DNA from: Evernia prunastri
Taxonomy: Eukaryota > Ascomycota > Lecanoromycetes > Lecanorales > Parmeliaceae
DNA length: 64,000 nt
Assembly: GCA_003184365.1 (NCBI GenBank)
Contig: NKYR01000112.1
Span: forward strand, 3,507-67,506
Reading direction: 5' to 3'
The notes under the pieces: model-generated
Database searches by the model: none
Told to the model about the DNA's origin: nothing
Seen by the model: only the letters and a program-made list of their open reading frames with translations
Part shown: positions 33,185 through 44,770 of the stretch, in pieces
How positions within the stretch are numbered: the stretch's first letter is position 1
Layout: each line of letters starts with the position of its first letter
Translations under genes and position numbers: made by a program

Positions 33185-34705
33185 TCATGCGCTAGCCATG
33201 GCTGCCTCGCAAGCTTTCAATGCTCCAACGACTGTGAAACATATCAGAGGGCTAATGGCGTACATGATCTGGTTTCGCCCTTCCGGTCAGTCTCGGTCTG
33301 GGCAAGCTCATTCTCGCAAGGACTTTCGACAGGGAGATGACCTACGCTCAAGAACTTGGCAATGCCCATCTTTTCCTCCTCGCTACTACCGGACACATCC
33401 GCAAGAGACGTCAATTTCATCGCAGGCGGTCCGGTAGGCATGAGCATCATCGCAAACCACAACATAGGATCTTCATCCAGGAGGTGGGTGCGAGAGGCAA
33501 GGAGATAGATAAAGGCGATAGAAACGGCTGGCCATAATACAAAGCGCATGACGGTAACGAAAATAACAGAGATCCACGGTACCGTCCCACTATCCTCCCC
33601 TCTTTTCATTTTCCTCATACTACTACTCAGTTTTGCGCCCACCACGACAACCTGTAGGGAAGCAAAGAGGCCGCCGATGTTCTTGACACTATCAGTCAGC
33701 CATGCTGTGAATATTCCTCCATTTTCCGGGTCACCGAAGAAAGCCTTATGAAATGGAGGAACGAGTCCGAGGACTGCGCCGGTGACGGCGCCAATCAAAG
33801 GTGCATGCAAGAAGGCGTAGGAGAAGTGGAGGAACGATTGCATCCACGGGGGAAACTTTTTCCATGCTTTCTCACTTTTATCATAACCGTAGCGCGAAGC
33901 TGCGAGCTCGCCACTCTGGACGAAGCTGGGTAAGAGGGAGGTTTGCTCGTGAGGTCCTTCGTCGTTTTCTTGACGGCTTTCTTGACCATCAGGGTGTGCC
34001 CCGAAGGTTCCATGGCCATTGGTCTGCTCCGGCTGGAGAGGGAAAAGTGGACCCTGAGGCGGATCATTATCGACTGGTCCTCGGTGGTTCTCGCCCCCAT
34101 CGTCTTTTTTCTTGTCTGGCGCATGTTCTCCATCCAACAATTTTGGTCCCATGGCAAAGGTTAACATATCTCCAATCATAGCATTCACCAGGAAGTAAGA
34201 CTGAGCACGCATCAAAGCAGCGTCAACGGTGTCAGTGTCTGACGCCAGGAGTTGGTCGAGAATGCCAGTGGAGGCCAGAGACTCGATGAGAAGGAGAGGT
34301 AGGGCGGTTGTGTTGTTGAAGGAGATGGCTGGGGCGACCCAGGAGGGCATCTTGAAGAATCGTGTCACAAACCAGCCGAAGAGCATGGAGCTGAGGGCGT
34401 AAAAGAGTCCCCATACTGTGCAGCTTGGATCAGCATATCTGGTTCCAAGCGACGGTGGTACAGGCTGTTATTTTACTCAGGATCGGTACATAGCGAATAC
34501 CAGTATCTGCATGCAATTGGCTTCCGACCTTGGTGATGAGGAGAGCAGGCAGAAACATTCGCACACATAAGGTGCTGATTTGCTTGGTGCTGTCTCCTTT
34601 TAGTATGTCGAATTGCGCGGCGAGAACTCCATAAAAGATGACTAGAAGTACACTGAGAGAAGCTTGAAGAGCACCCAAGAAGGAGGTTAAGATTTCACTT
34701 GCCAT
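33185..34705 (-). CDS. Auxin efflux carrier (PIN-like) family membrane transporter
   Basis: Three exons (34705-34477, 34415-33346, 33268-33185) give 460 aa. The N-terminus MASEILTSFLGALQASLSVL starts the first membrane span, and FLPALLITKVG and PAISFNNTTALPLLLIESLA belong to the transporter core. The Asn-Asn-Thr-Thr crossover region is typical of the Mem_trans (PIN-like) family. A long hydrophilic loop (about residues 210-290, with DKKKDDGGENHRGPVDND) separates two helical bundles, and the C-terminus ends in LICFTVVGALKACEAA. Fungal members sit in the ER or plasma membrane and are thought to move small organic anions; the substrate is unknown. The last exon was placed because it restores IMYAISPLICF after SVEEE-KFLS. 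An upstream in-frame ATG at 34840 exists, but the downstream start fits the family. Confidence 0.87.
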
Positions 34706-35290
34706 GCTGAATATGAGAGACCTTACAGAGTAATCAATGGCGGATGAAGAAAGAAGAAACGCTCTCACGCTCACGCTCACTTTCTTATCGTGCATGTATT
34801 GATCTTGGCAGGGGACTGATAACGGGAAATCCTCGGCCATACACCCTAGACTAGAATTCTATGGTGGAGAGTTTCCACCCCTACCAGCGACAGCTGGTCA
34901 CACTAAAGTAGGTAGTCTGTACTTAAAAGTACCTACCTACCCACCTACCTAGGTAGGTCTAGGACTCTAGGCCTGGAGTAGCAAGTTATTACAAGATTGG
35001 GAAAATTACTCCGAACGATAGGTAGGGCAAACTGCCTCAGCTACATCGAGCAGACTTGTCCAGAACGCATGAGCTCAATATGCAACCTATTGCAGTTCGT
35101 AGAATCGTAGGCTACCCGTTGTACTCGTAGATGAAGATGCAAGGAGAAAGTACTTCGTCTGAACAAGTAACCAACGCTCGACCTTCTATACTCAAAGAGC
35201 AAGACAACCCATTACCACCATGCCTCATCAACTATGCATCAGTCATCATCGTAGCACATCTTGAACCAACCCCTTGATGGCCTGATAGTC
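34706..35290. other. Intergenic region with ACCT/AGGT microsatellite
   Basis: About 580 bp. A short (ACCT)n then (AGGT) palindromic tract lies around 34929-34957, a motif frequent in ascomycete promoters. No gene recognised. Confidence 0.5.
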
Positions 35291-37282
35291 TCACTGGTGC
35301 GGCCCCATGGGCGGTGGCGGAGGTAGCCCCCCACTGGCATACGGATTCCCGTCGGAATAATGCGGTCCAACGGGGTCCCCATAGTACCCAGCTCCAGCTG
35401 CATAGTCAGACGCTGGTCCGGATGAGTATGGGCTCGGCGGATAGGCGGGAGTAGCCTGCGAGTGTAGATTCGGCGTCGACGTACTGTACTGATCGTGGTG
35501 ACCGTGCGCATGCACCACTCCGTACCTCTTTTCATCCAACGCCCTTTGTTCCCTCCTTGCATGTCGTTCGACTCTCTTCTTATCGAATTCATGGGCCTCA
35601 TCTCTCTGCTCCTTCATTTCCTTCCACTCGCTATAGGCGCCCTTAATACCGAGGGCTGCAATGCCAATGGCGGCAGCATCCTGCAGTCTCGCTTTATTCT
35701 TTTTCTTGCGAGCCTCTTGAGGAGACATCTCCCCCGTTGCGACTTCCTTTTTACGCACCTGGCGACGTTCGACGCTTTTGTAGACGCTCTGGGCAGCATG
35801 GATCGTAGCAACAGAAGCTAACCCGGCGGTAATGAGTTGCTTGTGGCCCATTTTCTTTCGCTCTCTTTCCTCTTCTGAAGACGATTCATCGTCGTCGGAG
35901 CTGCTCTCGCTGCCTGGCGATGACCTGATACCGTCTCCGCCTTCGCCGCCGCCGCCACGGGGTCGTGATTGGTAACCTCGAGGTGGAGAATCGTCATCAT
36001 AGCCGCGACGAGAGCCACGGCTATCGCCACCTTTGTCACCTATACCGATTGCTGCCATACCTTGCCTCGCATAGTCACTCACACTTTTGCTTCGCTTTCC
36101 TCTACCTCCACGACGATCGTCGTCATCAGAGCTGTATCGACGACCTCCTCCTCCTCGATCAGTCGACTTGTTTCGGTCCATGAACATTTTCCCAGCCGCT
36201 GCAGCTAATCCACCCGCCCCTAGCGCAGCTAGACCGCCACCACCCCCTCCTCTGTCGTCCCCTCGCCCACCACGCGATCGTGAACGGGATCGAGATCCGT
36301 CTTTGTCACGAGACCCGTTGATAAGCCTGTTACCGGCCAAACCACCTATGACAGCCTGGAGCCCGTCCAGAGTGCCACCTCCTTGTCCATCCTTCTTACC
36401 GCTGTTGAGAAGTCCATCGATACCTCCTGCACCAACAGCAGCAGTCAATACGCGTCGCCCTTTTGGCCCTGCCCAGCCTCCTGGTTCCTTGCGACTGCGG
36501 AAAGCCTCCACGGCACCGGCGGTCAATGCAGCTCTTGCAGCTTTGATCAGTTGTTCTTTCTGATCTCCACCACCACGACTACGACCACCGCGGGAACGCG
36601 AGCGAGAGTCTGAACTGTAGGAACTGTCACGGCGACGACGGCCACCTCCCCGGCTTCGGTCCCTGTCTCGGTCCCGATCTCGACCATGTTTTTCCGAGGC
36701 TGCGCCTGCAGCAGCGCCTATGCCAAGGGCTGCGAGTGCTTGTTCTCCCAACGACTTTCGCCGTTCTGGTTTCCGTCGGGGTTCAGGCGAGCTTGAGAAA
36801 CTAGATGATGAGTAGTCTCTGCGGCGATCTCCTGCGGGATGTTAACAAATTTATGTTTGTATTTGGATAGGTGACTCACGTCTGCTATCCCTCTTCCGAG
36901 GACGATCATCGTAAGAATCATCGTCGTATCTACCTCCGCCGTGTGACTTGGCACGCCGCGGTGGCCCACGATCCTTCTCTTTGCGTCGCTTTACATAGGC
37001 TCCCCCTCCGGGTGGGAAATCTCGTTCAACTTCTTCAGCGGAAGAAGAGTCGTCGCGGCGTCGACGGACTAATTCACCGCCTCTGGGAGCACCTCTAGGT
37101 TCACCTCTATCGTCACTTCGATCACTCCTTGCTGGTCTTCTGCGAGCTTCGATTATCTCTTCCTCTTCATAGATGGGACCCTGATCGCGGTCGCGATCGC
37201 GCCGATCCCTTCCCCCTCCTCTGTCTCTATCACGACGGCGGTCGTCCCTTCTGTCGTCTCTATCATCGTAGTATGAAGACAT
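35291..37282 (-). CDS. DUF3824-type Arg/Ser/Gly-rich protein
   Basis: Two exons (37282-36880, 36831-35291) with a 48-bp intron give 647 aa. The N-terminal 130 residues are built of RDRD/RRDR repeats with an acidic EEEEIIEARRR box. The middle alternates SR-rich linkers with glycine/alanine-rich hydrophobic segments (GEQALAALGIGAAAGAAS; GGLAALGAGGLAAAAGKMFM; LITAGLASVATIHAAQSVYK) that recur as in the DUF3824 family. The C-terminus is Pro/Tyr/Gly-rich and ends GGLPPPPPMGPHQ. The sequence suggests a largely disordered protein with repeated short amphipathic helices. Family members have no established function; membrane or RNA association has to be treated as speculation. The splice restores an RDRRRDYSSSS reading. 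No signal peptide. Confidence 0.8.
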
Positions 37283-38458
37283 GGTGGTTAGGTTGGTGAG
37301 ATGATGAAAAGGTGTAGGTATGAGGTTCTAGGTAGATGGTTTTCGTGGTTCGGATTGAATTTTCGCTTGGTGCGTTCCGTAGCTTGAACCTTGTCAAAAG
37401 ATTTGAAACGTGATTGTCGATTCAATGAAGTGAGGAAAGAGGATTGGTGAAAGGATGAGAAAGTTGTCGAGATGAAGATGAGGTTGAAATTGGACTGAAT
37501 GCTGGTGGTGTGGGTCCTTCAATAGTACTGCAGCTGGAGATTGGAAAGATAGCGTGATGGTCGGTACAGCGGCGGGTTGAGCGAATTTTCTGGCTGCTGA
37601 TTCGAAGATAAAGTAGGAGCTGCCTGCATGTAGGCGCCGGAAGCCGGGGAATTGTACAACGCACTGCCCGGGGGCGAATTTGCTGGCCTTGTAGATGTTG
37701 AGGATGAAGACGAAGATGAAGATGGCTGAGACTGTACGTCACTTCAGCTTGGCGGGTGATGGTGTGATTTAAAGCAGGCAAAAACCTGGCAGCTAGCGAA
37801 CGTTCCAGGCGCTTCCAGGAAATCCTCGCGTTTGGTTGTGCGTTTCGCACGCTACAGACGACTTTCGAGTTTCAATATTCTATTATTATTAACTAACAGT
37901 TGTTGACCGTAGAGGTTGGGAAGTAATGAATCCTTGCAACCCCTCTACTCCTCGTGGTTCAGGAGTACTGTAGGATTCGGTCCCGGTTTCTGGCGATCGG
38001 CGGAAAGTGAGAGCCTTGGCAAGAACCCCTGTGACGGATCGACCTCGTGGAGTCGTGGGGCGGTGGGGCTGGGATTGCGCATGATATTAATCTAGCGCCG
38101 GCAGGAGCCGGGGAAGCCTCTGATGATTCGGAATTTCAGCCAAATGGCTTCCAGGTAGACCTCTCCAGGGTAACAATGCCATCTAATGTGGTCACGAAAG
38201 GCATGAGCAAAATCCTCACACGATGATCTATTACAGTTGTCTATCTAGTTGACGCAGGTCTTAGTACTGGCCTTTCAAATTAAACCGTCACTTTCCGCCT
38301 TCGGTGCATGCGGTGCATGAGTTCAACTCGATATCCATCAAATTCCTGGTAGAAGTAGCTACAACGAGGGTATGCGGGGAGAAGAGTTGCCACTGTCTAA
38401 AGCACCTCGTGCTAACGACGAGTCTATTTGAGAGGCTATTAGCATGTGGCACCAGTAA
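37283..38458. other. Intergenic region, nothing recognised
   Basis: About 1.2 kb upstream of the DUF3824 gene and downstream of the carrier gene. A 142-codon minus frame at 37422-37850 is His/Arg/Ser-rich and has no domain. No RNA gene seen. Confidence 0.45.
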
Positions 38459-39576
38459 TCACAGTATAGAACCTTCATCAGTTCCCACTCTTCGTGCCTC
38501 CAGATACCTTCTGCCACTCTCGTAAACACCCAAGTAAAGTCCAGAGCCCAAAGCCGTCCAGAGTCCTCTGAGAGCACCTCCTCGAAAGAGTCCCTTCACG
38601 CCTTCCGTCCTCAATATCTCCCTTCCAACCGCTAGCCCACCCGCTCTCCCACCTCTTGCCGCCTGCTGTGCCTTTTCAATCTCCGCCTTCGCATCTCTTC
38701 CCTGCGCCTCAATCTCCTTCACGGCTTTTTGCTGCGCTTCACCCCTCCGCTGGTCGCTGTCGGCAGCGCTGAGCATGATTCTCGTCTTGACAACATCAAT
38801 CGGCGTCGTAACCACTGCAGCTACCGACCCTGCCGACCCAGCTGAAATAGCGGTCACGAGGGCCGTCTCCAACATCGAGCCCGTTGCTGTGCCTTTCCGC
38901 CTCCGGTATGCATGTATGGATGTGCGAAGATGCTCAAACATGGGAAACTGCATAGCTGTGAAGGGTAGATTGCGGCCTGCGAGCGCAGTATAACCTCTCC
39001 ATAGCTGAGTCGGGCTATTGAACTTCCTCAAGGCACGTACGGTGGCGTTTCCGTCGAAGATTTTATTCGACGACGGCGAGCGCTGAGAATGGGAAACCAT
39101 CTGGGCATTTTGCTTCAGGACTTCGGCGGGCGTAAGGATGAAGCATGATACCAGCTCTCCTGCTGAGGAGGCGACCGAGTGAGTAATGGGGGTGGGTAGG
39201 GAAGTGTGGCCGAGTATGGACTTTGTGCCTTCATAGGTGGTGAAGAAGGCTCCTGCTTGGGAGAGTGAGTGTCTGGCAATGGGCTGGAGAGGTGGACTAA
39301 CATGATGGAATTGTGGCTAAAATGACGCTGCCCACCCCTTGGTACAAGCCACGAAAGAGTGAGCGATTGACCGCTTTAGTAGAGGGGTTGGTGTATAGTC
39401 GTTTATAGTCTGGCGATTGTAGTCGAGTCTTGATAGTGTCGAGAGGGTAGACTAAAAGGTCAACTGCGAATGCCGCAAAGGCCCCAGCCTTTCATCTAAT
39501 TAAGCATGGCAATTATGGAAGTTGGAGAAAGGAGACTTACAATGAGAATGTCTGTATTAGTATTATTGAGTGACAT
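38459..39576 (-). CDS. Mitochondrial carrier, S-adenosylmethionine carrier-like
   Basis: Three exons (39576-39541, 39488-39302, 39255-38459) give 339 aa. All three carrier repeats are present: PLDTIKTRLQS in repeat 1, TPAEVLKQNAQM in repeat 2 and TPIDVVKTRIML in repeat 3, each followed by a G-containing helix (GLYQGVGSVI, RGYTALAGRNLPF, GLFRGGALRGLWTALGSG). The N-terminal AGAFAAFAVDLLVYPLDT and GVGSVILATIPSSGAFFTTYE strings match SAM carriers (yeast Pet8, SLC25A26), which exchange SAM for S-adenosylhomocysteine across the inner mitochondrial membrane. A charged insert of about 30 residues in the last matrix loop (EIEAQGRDAKAEIEKAQQAA) is longer than in yeast. The donor at 39301 is GTTAGT, less common but valid. 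Related carriers with other substrates cannot be excluded. Confidence 0.82.
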
Positions 39577-40339
39577 TGGATGATGGTGTAATTACTTTTA
39601 GAGATCCAAACGCATATCATCGTCACTTGCACCTTTCTCCGGCTATCTCCGCCGCTAACGTTCCGTTGCACCAAGGTAGGTAAGGATTGTAATAGAGGAT
39701 ATAGATGATGAATACTGTTAGCAATTGATCAAATTATACCTCATTGAATAAGAGAACACTGATTCATAATCTTAGTTCTCGTTGTGAGATGGTCACGTAA
39801 TTTATCAACTTTTTGAGGTATAATTCCGTAATGTAACAATTTACGAATCAGTATGGTCGTTGAGTCTTACATCGACCTAATAGACTAAAGCAGAGCGAGG
39901 ACTCTCTCTGTATTCCTTTCCCAATAAAGGCACAAGTATGGGCTCGAAGAGCTGGTCTTCTCTCTATACACTAACGCCATGTCCATCTTGAATTAGCCGA
40001 AAATTATTCGATGCTCGTCTGTCTCCAAAAATAAAGCCATCGCCGGCCTTGTAGTATTGACGTAGATGCCACCACTCATGCAAGCCGTTGCAACGGAACC
40101 GCCAAGAAATGCCTCTCGCAGAAATGCTTCAATGGGGTATCATATAGAATGTATGGCCACTCGCCGCCCAAAAAGGATGCAAGGAAAAATCAGTCAGTAT
40201 CTTTAATAAGAAAGAATCGAGGTCATCGCCAGCACATAAATGCAATAATTCCTCACAACACAAGCAGCATCATCTTCTTGATGATTGGCTCGGCTGTTTC
40301 GTGCGCAAAATGGTCTTCTTCAGCAGGAATACAGTCTTT
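39577..40339. other. Intergenic region, nothing recognised
   Basis: About 760 bp between the carrier start and the 3' end of the patatin-like gene, moderately AT-rich. No gene or repeat recognised. Confidence 0.45.
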
Positions 40340-42429
40340 TTAAGGAGTTGTTTCATCCGGGAACCGCTTAGAGTCGTCTAGGAGGGACTCGAGCTCATTG
40401 AGATTGGTCGAATGGGACGCCTGAATGTGGCGTCGGAGCGCCTGTCGGTCCTCATACGTCCTGTCTCTACCGTCGAGACAAGTAGGTACACAGCAGGCAT
40501 ACTGAACACCGTGGCAGAACCTCTCCCAGCGGTCTATATACATGTTGCTGCTTCGAGCCCTTCGGACGTTGACCAGCTGCCTCGCAGAATCGCATATCTG
40601 ACGTTGGCCCTCTGTGGAATCAAGGTAATCCTGGGTCTTAGTCCTAATCAAATCGAGAGTTTTGCAGCCTTTTTTGCCCTTCCATGCGTCCAGCTTCATT
40701 TTACCGATACCGTGTTCCACATTGAGACGAAAATATTCAGCAAAGGTCCTTGTAGCATCTATAATCGTATGATGAGTGGCTTCAGACTGGGTGGCCCACT
40801 TGGCTGCTGTATTTGCGTAGGCCATGTAGAGCCGGTAACCCGCCGAAGGGTTCGGGTCCGCTTCAAGGTTCTTGCCCGTACCAATACTGACTAGGACTTG
40901 AACTGTTCGCGGATTATTGTTATTCAATTGCTTGACCGATCTGTACGCTTCTTCCGTAGGATTGTTTGCCCCGAGGCCACCTAGTAATAAAACATATGTG
41001 AGCCAACAGCTCTGCTTTGACTCAAGACTAGGAACTTTCGTAGATTTGTAGTAGACAAGGGGCTTTTGGCAGGAAAACACACCATCGATGTACTCAGATT
41101 TATCGTCATCTTCTTCCAATCTTACGGGTTTGAAATAGAAAGGGGCTGCCGATGTTGCGCGGCAGACTTGCCAGATTTGATAGTTGCCCTGTCTCCCAGG
41201 ATTCCGTTCCAAGAAATCGCCCTGTGTACTCCTCGGATGGAAATAGGAGCGGAACAAGTGTGGTACGCGTGTGTTGGTAATATTAAGCTTCTGCCAGGCG
41301 ATGACAATCCTAAGCTAATGTCAGTAAATTGGAGGGAAAGAGGCCAGCTGCAAAGCACAAAAGAGAGGTCCATCTTGTGGAATCTCGCAACATGAAAAGT
41401 AAGATAGCGCAGTAGAGTTACATGAAGCATCATACGTGATAGGAGATAGGTCACTCACGTACGACACATGTCCTCATTAGGTTGGCGGAATTCGGTACTA
41501 CTGTGGCCAGACGAACTGCGCTCTTTGACAATATCCTTGATGATTTTCTCCAGACGTCTGTGGTCGTACTTGTCAACAGGTATCCATGGTGGTTTCCTGA
41601 TATGGAGAAGCCGCGGGTGGCCAAAGACATAGTCTGCCATGTTCTCGTAGGCTTCGAGACATTCATCTACGGTCATATGGAGGCGGCCAAGCATAATAGC
41701 GATAAGCCTGATTATTGTCAGCAAAACAAGTGCTTAGGCTCGGCAAGACTAATTGGCTTACCCTCCGGTTGACGTCCCAGCTATATAGTCGAAGTAATGG
41801 GCTGGAAGAAAAAGAGACGAAGCACTTGCTGGGCCAAACACTGGCCCTTGGGTTTGTTGCGGACTTTGGTCTCTCCGAAGTGTATCTACCCGAGTACGCT
41901 GCGTGCGAACGGGTCTGCGCAATCGCGGCTTCAATGGGTGTGCGCTGCTGTGGGCTTGCGAATCGGCTTGTTCGAGGGTTGCTATCTCCATCATCAGAGC
42001 CCTCAGTATCAACAAGCTAGAAAAGCCTCTGACCCCCCCTCCATCTAATCATCCACTCAATAAGTCATTCTTTCCCTTCGCAGTGACAGTTCGCTTACCA
42101 AGAGTCAGCAGGGTTTTCCTTGTCCACGGGTTATCTCCACCAGGTCCACCAGAATTGTGTGTAGCGGTGGTATGGTTTGACCCCTGTCCTGTATTACTTG
42201 TAGCTACTGACGAGTTTGAATTCGCGACTGAAATGGCGACTGGCGTTGTCGTCTCACCTGCGTCGTGGGACGGCCCCGGAGATCTGTTCGGGTGCCGAGG
42301 TTGTTGTCGACCACGTGTAGTATGCCATCGCGCAGCAGTCAGTAGTCCAGCCGATTGCTCATTCTCAGGCTCACTGATGGCACGTCTATCACCTGATGGT
42401 GCAGAATGTGACCGCTGAGAGGACGACAT
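40340..42429 (-). CDS. Patatin-like phospholipase with C-terminal C2H2-like finger
   Basis: Five exons (42429-42099, 42044-41762, 41707-41459, 41309-41083, 40980-40340) give 576 aa. The lipase core is complete: oxyanion loop DGGGVRGFSS near residue 112, nucleophile elbow GTSTGG near 200 and the catalytic Asp in YIDGGLGANNP near 360. This Ser-Asp dyad hydrolyses acyl chains of phospholipids or other lipids, and fungal members of this type are soluble. The first 110 residues are low-complexity and Ser/Pro-rich. Near the C-terminus CCVPTCLDGRDRT is followed by RRHIQASH, giving paired Cys and His like a C2H2 zinc finger, a combination suggesting recruitment to nucleic acid or protein partners. 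The 149-bp intron 41310-41458 is the longest in the gene; its ends restore RTIVIAWQKLNITNTRVPHL. Confidence 0.85.
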
Positions 42430-42953
42430 TTAATACTACCGCGACTTGATCGACTAAGCTGAGTCGCACAAACCAGGTAAATGGCTTTGTATCAGGGACT
42501 TCACCCCACATAGCAGTCACCCTAGGCATTTTTTACAGGCCAAAGCAGTCTGGCGCTGTCAAGGCGCTGACCTTTACTGTCGGTTCTTTGGGGGTTCGCA
42601 GTGTGCGTGCGGCTCAGCGGAACGCCCCAGGTCGGAAGCCTCGCCAAAACATAAGGACAATTTGTCGCATGGCATAGCAGAGGCGTATAAAACTCCGCTA
42701 GATAAGCCCATAGATCTGACGATGGCTGGTGCCAAACCCCGAGAGATTCCTGTGCGAGGATGGAACGAAGATTGATTCGTCACTTTTGGCGCCCTGGGAG
42801 TGTTGCGACATGTCTTCGTCGAAGTGTGTTGACACATGGGCAGTATCAGTGTCTTGGTCAGCCTTCTGAAGGATTTCGGGATGTTCATAAAGAGAGAAGT
42901 TTAGCGAGACAAAAGAAAGATGGTGTAGTGGAGTGACGGATAATTGGCACACT
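42430..42953. other. Intergenic region, nothing recognised
   Basis: About 520 bp upstream of the patatin-like gene. A minus frame of 104 codons (42574-42888) has no recognisable features. Confidence 0.4.
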
Positions 42954-43490
42954 TTAAGCGAATGGCGCACGGTAGGCTAAACAGCGACTGTAACTGAATT
43001 CAAAGAACGGCTCCGCCCCAGAAATAGTTCTGGCCATCATATTGGAAGGAAGAGCAGTCCATAGAGGAGACAACTTCGTTGCATCAATGTATTCTGTAGG
43101 TTGGTGGTGCTTCGGGCGGAGATTACAACCCTCCTTCTTGTGCCTAAGCAGCCACTTGGCGTGTTCGTAAGATGCATACAAGTCAATAGTACTATCATCT
43201 GCGCCACCCCCGATGGCTCCGCTGATATCTGTCAGGACTTCTGCCATGTTTGATTTCCCCAAATTTTGCTCCTTATATTGGCGACCAAAGCACAATCTAT
43301 ATCTTCTCCAGTCCTCCACAGCCAGCTTCAGAGGACCTTTGGACCTATACTCTCTTATCCAAGATTTGGGCTCCACATTTGCAGGATCCAATGGGCTTGA
43401 CCAACCAGGATAACCTAGGAAGGCAGCTTTCAGCAGAGCACCGTACTGGTAGCTGGGATCACAAGCCACAGGCCATTGTATACGACCCAT
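42954..43490 (-). CDS. Hypothetical protein, 178 aa (overlaps an antisense frame)
   Basis: An uninterrupted frame from ATG at 43490. Composition is protein-like, with a helical, aromatic-rich middle (LKLAVEDWRRYRLCFGRQYK; STIDLYASYEHAKWLLRHKK). No domain recognised, no signal peptide. It overlaps in antisense the frame at 43250-43828 for 241 bp. Both are unlikely to be functional over the overlap. Function unknown. Confidence 0.3.
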   Translation of the reverse strand: MGRIQWPVACDPSYQYGALLKAAFLGYPGWSSPLDPANVEPKSWIREYRSKGPLKLAVEDWRRYRLCFGRQYKEQNLGKSNMAEVLTDISGAIGGGADDSTIDLYASYEHAKWLLRHKKEGCNLRPKHHQPTEYIDATKLSPLWTALPSNMMARTISGAEPFFEFSYSRCLAYRAPFA

Positions 43491-43828
43491 CGTTGGACAA
43501 GCTGGAGACTGTCAAGTGTGAGAATCTAAATAGTGAGTTGCAAACCTTAGTCATGAAAGCTGCTGACTTTGCAGCCAAATGCGACAGTTTCCCAGTCCAT
43601 CTTCCTTGGTGGAGTAACAAAGTTGATATATATGTGGATCCGGAGAATAGGTCAGGATTCATAGCTACGGTGCAACTGGACCGTCTTGGGCGCGCAAAGA
43701 ACTGGCAGCGTCGTTTTCGCCACAACTATAAGGTCCTGCATGTCAAAGGCTTGAAACCCGGAAAAGCTTCTAGGGCTTCGAGCTCCTCGACCTCCATACC
43801 AGCGAGGGCTGGTCACCATAATGGCTAA
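43250..43828 (+). CDS. Hypothetical protein carrying the YKVLHVKG C-terminal motif, 192 aa
   Basis: An open frame whose C-terminal half reads VDIYVDPENRSGFIATVQLD, RLGRAKNWQRRFRHNYKVLH and VKGLKPGKASRAS. The same pattern occurs in decayed form at 26.26-26.43 kb and twice at 30.77-30.99 kb, so it is a real recurring protein module and not a chance frame. I do not recognise the family. The true start may lie upstream or in another exon, since the first 80 codons overlap an antisense frame. No signal peptide or membrane segment. Confidence 0.42.
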   Translation: MISPNFAPYIGDQSTIYIFSSPPQPASEDLWTYTLLSKIWAPHLQDPMGLTNQDNLGRQLSAEHRTGSWDHKPQAIVYDPSLDKLETVKCENLNSELQTLVMKAADFAAKCDSFPVHLPWWSNKVDIYVDPENRSGFIATVQLDRLGRAKNWQRRFRHNYKVLHVKGLKPGKASRASSSSTSIPARAGHHNG

Positions 43829-44049
43829 ATCTGTTGTACACGCGGGTTTTTACGGCCGTGCTGGAATGCCCCATTGTTTATGGTCGATCGCTTCGTCGTT
43901 GAAGCCCTTTGCCTATGGGGTCCTGAGATTCGTTGGACCGTTCACTTGACATATCCTTCGTGACCCTTTATACGCTTCTGGTATACCTCTGTTTGGACTC
44001 CGACCTTGGACATTGCTCACGCTGCGGTTTGTTTTCATATGTATGATAT

Positions 44050-44770
44050 CTTGTCTAATTTCCTGGTGCAATTCTCACGGCCTCCTTGGTTTTCTTGGAA
44101 ACGAGATTTGGAGTCCGGAGTCTTTGATCCTCTTACTCCCGGTCCAGGTTCCCGATGCATTTCATTTGATCTCCTCTTTTTCCTTGAACGCGAGATTTGG
44201 AGACTGGAGCCCTTGGCCTTCTTACTCAAGGTCTAACCTCCCAGTGCAACCTCTATGATCTCCACGTTGTTCTGAATGCGAGATTTGGAGACTGGATTCG
44301 TTAGCCCTCTTACCCCCAGTTCGACTTCCTGATGCAATCCCTCTGATCTCCACGGTGTTCTGGATGCGAGATTTGGTGACTGGAGTCGTTGGCCCTCTTA
44401 CTCCCCGTCCGACTTCCTAAAGCAATCCCCTGGTCTCTCAAGTCCTAGGATGCAGTATCTTGAAGTCCCGAGTCCTTGGCCCTCTTACTCCTGGTCGAAC
44501 TCCTCGATGCAATCCCTGCGGTCTCCCTTGTTTTCCGGATACGAGACTCCGAATCCAAAGTCCTCAGCCATCTTATTCCCGGTCTTATTTGTTGATGCAA
44601 TACCCATGGTCTCCGTGGCCTTCTGGATAAGAGTTTTGGAGTCGGAAGGCCTCCGGCCTCTTACCCTCGGTCCAGCTTCCTGATGCGGTTCCCTTGGTAT
44701 CCTTGGTTTTTCGGCATCCGATATTTGGAACCTGGAGTCCTTGAGCCTCTGACTCCCGGCATATCTCTTT
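44050..44770 (+). repeat. Minisatellite of about eight imperfect 88-bp units
   Basis: A recurring pattern of the type GATGCAATCCC, GGTCTCC, TGGATGCGAGATTTGGAG, GAGTCCTTGGCCCTCTTAC repeats with a period of 88-89 bp. The GATGC-like anchor falls at about 44065, 44154, 44243, 44331, 44418, 44506, 44594 and 44682. Units differ by substitutions and small changes. Frames across it are short and broken on both strands, so a coding role is unlikely. Confidence 0.85.
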
